A stretch of DNA of 55,369 nucleotides from NCBI GenBank assembly GCA_036824045.1, contig DAITAZ010000025.1, forward strand, positions 1 through 55,369, read 5' to 3'. The position numbers and the translations under genes were made by a program. This document shows positions 50,738 to 55,369 of the stretch, piece by piece (position 1 is the first letter of the stretch; each line of letters starts with the position of its first letter). This stretch comes from DAITAZ01 sp036824045 (GTDB lineage: Bacteria > Pseudomonadota > Gammaproteobacteria > Burkholderiales > Rhodocyclaceae). The notes below the pieces were generated by a model. That model ran no database searches. It saw only the letters and a program-made list of their open reading frames with translations, and was not told the DNA's origin.

Positions 50738-53700
50738 TCAGGCCACCACCAGATTGCCCTGATCCAGCAAAGTCGCGAGATCCAGACCCGTCACGCCGGT
50801 GAGCGTGACCACATCGGTCCAGACCTGCCCCCCCGCAGCCCCGTCAGCGTCGATCTGCACGGTGGTGCTGCCAGCACTTACCACCAGATTGACGAATGCG
50901 GCCTCGTCACCACCGCCCAAACCGGTGAGCAGATCCGCCAGGTTCAACACGTCTCCGCCAGCCGTGGCGCTGAAGTCGGTGACGACATCCACCGCATTCA
51001 CGTCACCAGCCAGGTAGAGAATCGTGTCGGCCCCATCGCCACCGACCAGGGTATCCGCGCCAGTGCCCCCGCGCAGCACGTCATCGCCGATTCCACCGAC
51101 CAGCAGATCCGCCCCGCCAGCGCCGTAGAGCTCGTCGTTGCCGTCGTTGCCGAAGAGCAGATCCGACTGGACGTCCGTATCGGTGCCATCATCCCCCGAG
51201 AGCAGATCCCCGCCGTTGGTTCCCGCAACGAGGTCCTTGCCCGAGCCGCCAGACACCTCGATCCCGTCACCATAGGATCCGGACAGGGTACGAATCGTGT
51301 AGTTGCTCGTGGCGGTCCCGGTCAGCACGCTGCCGTAGGCCGTAACGTGATCGCCGGTGATGCTGAAGGTTTCGAGCTTGCTGCTGGAGTTGAGGAACTG
51401 ATCCTCAACGAGGACCTCCGTCCCGCCCAGTGTCACCTGCAGATCGTTGCCCACCCGCAGGAAGTTGAAGCCGGCAACGGCGCCGCCATCCACCAGTTCG
51501 ATCTTGTCGGCCGAACCACCCGCGTCGGCGATCAGATCGGACCCGTCACTCAAGCCGAACCGGTAGGTATCGGAACCCGCGCCCCCGAACAGGGCATCCG
51601 CTCCACCAGCACCCACCAGCGTGTCGTTGGTGCTGCCACCCACCAGGATCTCGGTTCCGTTCGACCCGGTGAGCGTCGTGCCGCTCTGGTAATTGACCGT
51701 GACTTCCGTCTCGGCCACCGCGCCAGCATGACCGTCGCTCACCGTGTAGTTGAACAGCAGCGGACCGCTGCTGCCCTGGGCAAGGGTGGCGCTCACCGCC
51801 TCGCCGTTGAGGACGGCGATACCCTGGCTGGTGCCGATGGGGTTGGTCACGGACAGGACACTGAGGGCCGAATAGTTCCCATCCACGTCCGTATCGTTGG
51901 CCACCAGCGCCCAGGTGGGGATCGCCAGCGGCGTGCCAGCCGCCACGTTGGTGATCACCGTGTCAGCGGCGCCCACCGGGGCATCATTGGTGCCGGTGAT
52001 GGTCAGGTCGTAGCCCGCTTCAGCCGTGTCGATACCATCCGAGACGGAGTACTCCACGTGCAACGTCTGGGTCTCGCCCGCTCCAAGCCCGTCGTAGGTC
52101 GGGTCCGTCGCGTCGAAGGTCCAGGTGCCATCCGGATTCAGGCTGAAGCCCGCCGGCAACTGGCCAATGGCGCTGAAGGTGAGGGGGTCGGAGTCCACAT
52201 CCGTGGCGTGGAACGCGCCGGCCACCGCAGGCGAGGCACCTTCCAGGATTGCCACCGTGGCAGGCTCGGGGTTACCAATCACCGGCAGGTCGTTGACCCC
52301 GTTGATGGTGATCGTGGCGGTGGCGGTCGCCGTTCCGCCCGCCCCGTCGGACACGGTGTAGGTGAAGGTGTCGGTCAGCGATTGGCCCGGCTTGAGCGCC
52401 TGGAAGGCCAGCGTCCCGGTCGGGTCAAAGGTGATCACGCCATCGACCAGGCTGACCGCCGCGCCGTGCGCGCTGGTTGCGCTGACGCTGCTGATGCTCA
52501 GCGTGGTCCCGGCATCCACGTCGCTGTCGTTGGCCAGCAGGCTGGCCGCCGAGATGCTCACCGTGTGGTCTTCGTCAAATCCGGCCCGCTCGACGATGTA
52601 GCCCGCGCCCACCATCTGGTCGTTCCACTGACCGTGGGTGAACCCTCCGCCGTTGCCACTGATAAAGGCTGCGGAGCCATCGCCGGTGGGCTCACCCGGC
52701 TTCCAGTTGTTGTAGCCCAACGCTTGCCCTGCCTCCGGCCCGCCAACCCAGTGCCATCCACCTTCGGGAGTCGCGCCGATGAACCAGCCCTTTGCTGGCA
52801 TCCCCAAGTCAAACAAACCACCGATGAAGCTGTTTTCCGCTGCGCTGGTGATCGTGGCCAGATAGCCTCCGGCTGCGACCGCACCGGCCTGGGCTTCTGC
52901 AAAGCCCGGCTCGGGCGCCGACACCACCTTGTAGTAATGCCCGTTGGCGGCGTTATAGACGAACCCGGCATCCAGTAAAGCGGTGTTGGTGATCACGTCG
53001 TCCGCGGCGACCGGAGTGTCGTTGGCGCCGGTGACGTGGACCGTGATGGTCTGGGTGGCCGTGCCATCGGCGGAACTGACGGTCAGCGTGTCGGTGACGG
53101 CCTGCCCGCCGGTCAATGCCTGGGTAGCAGTCTTGGTGTCATCGAGGGCGTAGCTCCAGACGCCGGTCGTGGTGTTGAAGGTGAAGTTGCCGTAAGTGCC
53201 GGCCAGGCTTGCCGGGGTGGCGAAATGGTTTTGGCCCTGGTCTACATCGGTGAGCGTGAGCAGCCCACCCGCCACCGCGTCGCCCGCCGTGCCGTTGGCC
53301 ACGCCACCGGCTTCGATCACCGCCGTGTCTTCCGTCTCCGAAGCGGTGATCGTCGCCACATCGTTGGTGCCGGTGAGGGTGACGGTAATGGTGCGGCTGA
53401 CGGTGCCGCCCTGACCGTCGTCGAGGGTGAGGGTGAAGGTTTCGGTCTTGGTCTGGTCCTTGCCCAGGTACTCCACTTTGCTGGCGTCGACGCTGTAGGT
53501 CCAGTTGATCGCGCCGCCCGTGCCGGTGATGTCCGAGGCCTGGGTGACGGTGGCGTGGAGGGTGCCCAGAGTGCCATCCGCCGGCAGCGCCACGCTGACG
53601 CTGTGGCTGTCCAGCAGATCCACGTCGCTGAAGACGATGGTGCCGGTGTCGGTGAGGGTGGCGCCTTCGACCGGGGTGCCGACGGTTTCGGTGAGCGCAC

Positions 53701-55369
53701 CGGTGACATCCACGGCCGAGACGACCGGCCCATCATTCACGCCGGTGATGGTGATGCTGACCGTCTGCTGGGCGCTGCCGCCCTTGCCATCGCTGATCGT
53801 GATGACGAAGCTTTCCACCACTTCCTCACCTTCGGCCAGATACTGCACGGCGGCGTTGCTCACGCTGTAGGTGTAGCGGAATTCGCCGGTCTGACCGTTG
53901 GTGGAGTCCGTGCTGGAGAGCGACGTGAGCGTACCGCCCAAGGTGTTGCCGGCGGCAGGGGCCACCGTCGCGGTGTGGGTGTCCACCTTGTCCACATCGG
54001 TGAAATGCACCGCCACCGTGGTATTGAGCGTGGCGGTGCCGCCCGAGGTGTGCAGGCTGCCATCCGGGTTGTAGAGGGCCAGGACAGCATCGTGCCCCAG
54101 CGGGCCTGTCACGGCAATCAGCCCCGTGACCGGATCGACCGCAAGCGCCCGGGCATAGTCCCCCCACCCGCTGACATCGGTGATCACCACACCGTTGTTG
54201 CCGAAGCTGGTGACGGGATTGCCATCGGTGTCGAACTTGTAGACCCGCAGATCGCCGCTGTCAGTGGGGCCATCGGTGTCGGCGCTGACGGACACCAGCA
54301 GATTGCCCGCCGCATCAAACTTCACTGCGGAGGCAAAGGCGAAGTCATTGGTGGGTGCGTTGCCCAGGTCCAGCACGATCTGGCCGTCGCCGCTGAAGGT
54401 GGCGTCGAGCGCGCCGGAGGCGGTCAGGCGCACGATCACCACATCGCCGGAGCCGTCGCCGCCCACTGCGTAAACCCGGCCATCGGCATCCACCAGCACA
54501 TCCCGCACGCTACCGCCATTGGGCAGGATGACTGTACCGGAGGTTCCAAAGGAAGCGTCCAGGGTGCCGTCGACATTGAAGCGGGCCAAGGCAAAGCCCG
54601 GGCCGTTCGTGAAGCCACCCACCACGTACCGGTCCGCATCAGCCCCTTGCGAGACATCCAGCGCGATGGCCGTGCCATAGGCAAAGCCGGTCCCGAACGA
54701 AAGGGTTGCCTTGCCGTCGCCGCTGAAGCTCGAATCCAGGGCGCCGTTGGCATCGAGGCGCATCAGACCGAATTGCTCGCCGCCGGCAAAAGTGGCCCCG
54801 ATCACAACAATGCGGCCAGCGCTGTCAACGATGCTTTCGCCACCGCCCTCCCGGGTAACCCCTCCATCAAAGTTCAAGCTGACCGAACCACCAATGCCGA
54901 AGCTGTTATCCGGCTGGCCGTCGGCGGTGTAGCGCGCGACAAAAATGTCGGTCCACGTGGCGTCAGCACTGCTGGTGCCCGTCACGACCAGATTGCCACT
55001 GGCATCCAGCGTCAGGGAGAAGGCGCCATTGATGCCCGTGGCCACCACTTTGCCATCGGTACCGAAAGTGGTGTCGAGCGTGCCATCGGGCAGGAAGCGC
55101 TCAATGACACCCGAGGGGATGGTGCCATTGGTCCAGGCGTAGCCGGACACGAGGATGCGGCCAGCGCTGTCAAACTGAACCGAGGCCGGGTACTCGTCCA
55201 GGCCCGGCAAGAACGAGAAGGCGGTCAGCCCCGTGTTGGCAGGCACCACCGTGAGATTGGCGTCCTCGGTGAGCGTGGCGTGGTTCGAGGCGTCTGCCGC
55301 CGCGATGACCGGTACGTCGTTGGTGCCGGTGAGCACGACTTCGATGGTGCGGCTGACGGTGCCGCCCTG
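50738..55369 (-). CDS. Giant RTX/VCBS adhesin with beta-propeller and C-type-lectin domains (N-terminus outside window)
   Basis: The frame stays open to the window edge, so more than 1540 residues are present and the N-terminus is missing. In protein order: end of a VCBS repeat ('VVLTGTNDVPV'); delta-60-type beta-propeller repeats (about 55215-54060, each like 'FDSAGRILVSG ... DTTFG.DG'); VCBS repeats (about 54060-53000); a cysteine-free C-type-lectin-like domain (about 52975-52580) with 'WKPGEPTG' and 'HGQWNDQ'; cadherin/Ig-like repeats (about 52560-51680); RTX calcium repeats (about 51670-51050, 'GGADLLVGGIGDDVLRGG'); and a type I secretion target domain ending 'DLATLLDQGNLVVA'. A cell-surface or biofilm adhesin exported by an ABC-MFP-TolC system. 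Confidence 0.92.
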   Translation of the reverse strand, partial: QGGTVSRTIEVVLTGTNDVPVIAAADASNHATLTEDANLTVVPANTGLTAFSFLPGLDEYPASVQFDSAGRILVSGYAWTNGTIPSGVIERFLPDGTLDTTFGTDGKVVATGINGAFSLTLDASGNLVVTGTSSADATWTDIFVARYTADGQPDNSFGIGGSVSLNFDGGVTREGGGESIVDSAGRIVVIGATFAGGEQFGLMRLDANGALDSSFSGDGKATLSFGTGFAYGTAIALDVSQGADADRYVVGGFTNGPGFALARFNVDGTLDASFGTSGTVILPNGGSVRDVLVDADGRVYAVGGDGSGDVVIVRLTASGALDATFSGDGQIVLDLGNAPTNDFAFASAVKFDAAGNLLVSVSADTDGPTDSGDLRVYKFDTDGNPVTSFGNNGVVITDVSGWGDYARALAVDPVTGLIAVTGPLGHDAVLALYNPDGSLHTSGGTATLNTTVAVHFTDVDKVDTHTATVAPAAGNTLGGTLTSLSSTDSTNGQTGEFRYTYSVSNAAVQYLAEGEEVVESFVITISDGKGGSAQQTVSITITGVNDGPVVSAVDVTGALTETVGTPVEGATLTDTGTIVFSDVDLLDSHSVSVALPADGTLGTLHATVTQASDITGTGGAINWTYSVDASKVEYLGKDQTKTETFTLTLDDGQGGTVSRTITVTLTGTNDVATITASETEDTAVIEAGGVANGTAGDAVAGGLLTLTDVDQGQNHFATPASLAGTYGNFTFNTTTGVWSYALDDTKTATQALTGGQAVTDTLTVSSADGTATQTITVHVTGANDTPVAADDVITNTALLDAGFVYNAANGHYYKVVSAPEPGFAEAQAGAVAAGGYLATITSAAENSFIGGLFDLGMPAKGWFIGATPEGGWHWVGGPEAGQALGYNNWKPGEPTGDGSAAFISGNGGGFTHGQWNDQMVGAGYIVERAGFDEDHTVSISAASLLANDSDVDAGTTLSISSVSATSAHGAAVSLVDGVITFDPTGTLAFQALKPGQSLTDTFTYTVSDGAGGTATATATITINGVNDLPVIGNPEPATVAILEGASPAVAGAFHATDVDSDPLTFSAIGQLPAGFSLNPDGTWTFDATDPTYDGLGAGETQTLHVEYSVSDGIDTAEAGYDLTITGTNDAPVGAADTVITNVAAGTPLAIPTWALVANDTDVDGNYSALSVLSVTNPIGTSQGIAVLNGEAVSATLAQGSSGPLLFNYTVSDGHAGAVAETEVTVNYQSGTTLTGSNGTEILVGGSTNDTLVGAGGADALFGGAGSDTYRFGLSDGSDLIADAGGSADKIELVDGGAVAGFNFLRVGNDLQVTLGGTEVLVEDQFLNSSSKLETFSITGDHVTAYGSVLTGTATSNYTIRTLSGSYGDGIEVSGGSGKDLVAGTNGGDLLSGDDGTDTDVQSDLLFGNDGNDELYGAGGADLLVGGIGDDVLRGGTGADTLVGGDGADTILYLAGDVNAVDVVTDFSATAGGDVLNLADLLTGLGGGDEAAFVNLVVSAGSTTVQIDADGAAGGQVWTDVVTLTGVTGLDLATLLDQGNLVVA

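Noticed and set aside
50699..52978. 759-codon plus-strand frame opposite the adhesin
   Set aside because: Antisense to repeats of the adhesin; composition reflects the mirrored VCBS/RTX codons, no domain.
53000..54060. Tandem repeats considered as a possible CRISPR or satellite array
   Set aside because: They are degenerate, in frame and encode VCBS protein repeats; no uniform short repeat with unique spacers.

Overview
The window is high-GC (a coding line inside dnaE counts 67% GC), densely packed, Gram-negative DNA. It carries an exosortase A (XrtA) exopolysaccharide locus, LptC/LptA, HME-type RND efflux, CidA/LrgB and a DnaE of about 1150 residues. Together these suggest a betaproteobacterium, perhaps of the Rhodocyclales; that placement is inference from gene content and style only. 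Both window edges cut genes: an RND pump on the left and a giant adhesin on the right.

Layout. 1-4449: end of a metal/RND efflux operon (pump, TolC-type channel, OmpR-type regulator, histidine kinase). 4450-6112: a lower-GC pair (PepSY protein, b-type cytochrome) behind a possible PmrA-like box, then a bacteriohemerythrin. 6199-11377: a KefC-like antiporter divergent from kdsD-lptC-lptA, with an enoyl-CoA hydratase coupled to lptA; kdsC and lptB are not where they are usually found. 11378-33481: one long plus-strand exosortase-A polysaccharide cluster. It holds the export lipoprotein, chain-length protein, tyrosine autokinase, outer-membrane barrel, ExeA-like ATPase, two deacetylases, a FemAB-like protein, four glycosyltransferases, XrtA fused to EpsI, an asparagine-synthase-like amidotransferase, a CapK-like ligase, an O-antigen-ligase-like protein, and a KpsS-like protein at the end. 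33500-37869: a ferritin-like hydrolase divergent from a TetR regulator, a hybrid histidine kinase and a WbuC-like cupin. 37917-43537: dnaE with an inserted AAA ATPase-PIN pair. 43581-50440: nucleoside transporter, CidA/LrgB pair, glycine-zipper protein, MFS transporter, FemAB-like protein and TolC. 50738-end: an RTX/VCBS adhesin with a beta-propeller and a C-type-lectin domain.

The most striking structure is at 37917-40254. A two-gene operon (AAA ATPase plus PIN nuclease, clearly lower GC) sits between two 172-base direct repeats that I read as identical. Each repeat is the 3' end of dnaE. The ancestral order was evidently dnaE-wbuC; the insertion rebuilt an intact dnaE end and left a second copy beside wbuC. 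The gene pair has the architecture of ATPase-plus-effector phage-defence systems (PARIS, Septu, RloAB type) but with a PIN nuclease as effector. No integrase is visible.

How it fits together: LPS transport, a Kdo-pathway isomerase, the XrtA polysaccharide locus, a KpsS-like Kdo transferase, TolC and a secreted adhesin make this largely a cell-envelope and biofilm-matrix region. Accessory islands interrupt it at 4450-5483 and 38089-40082.
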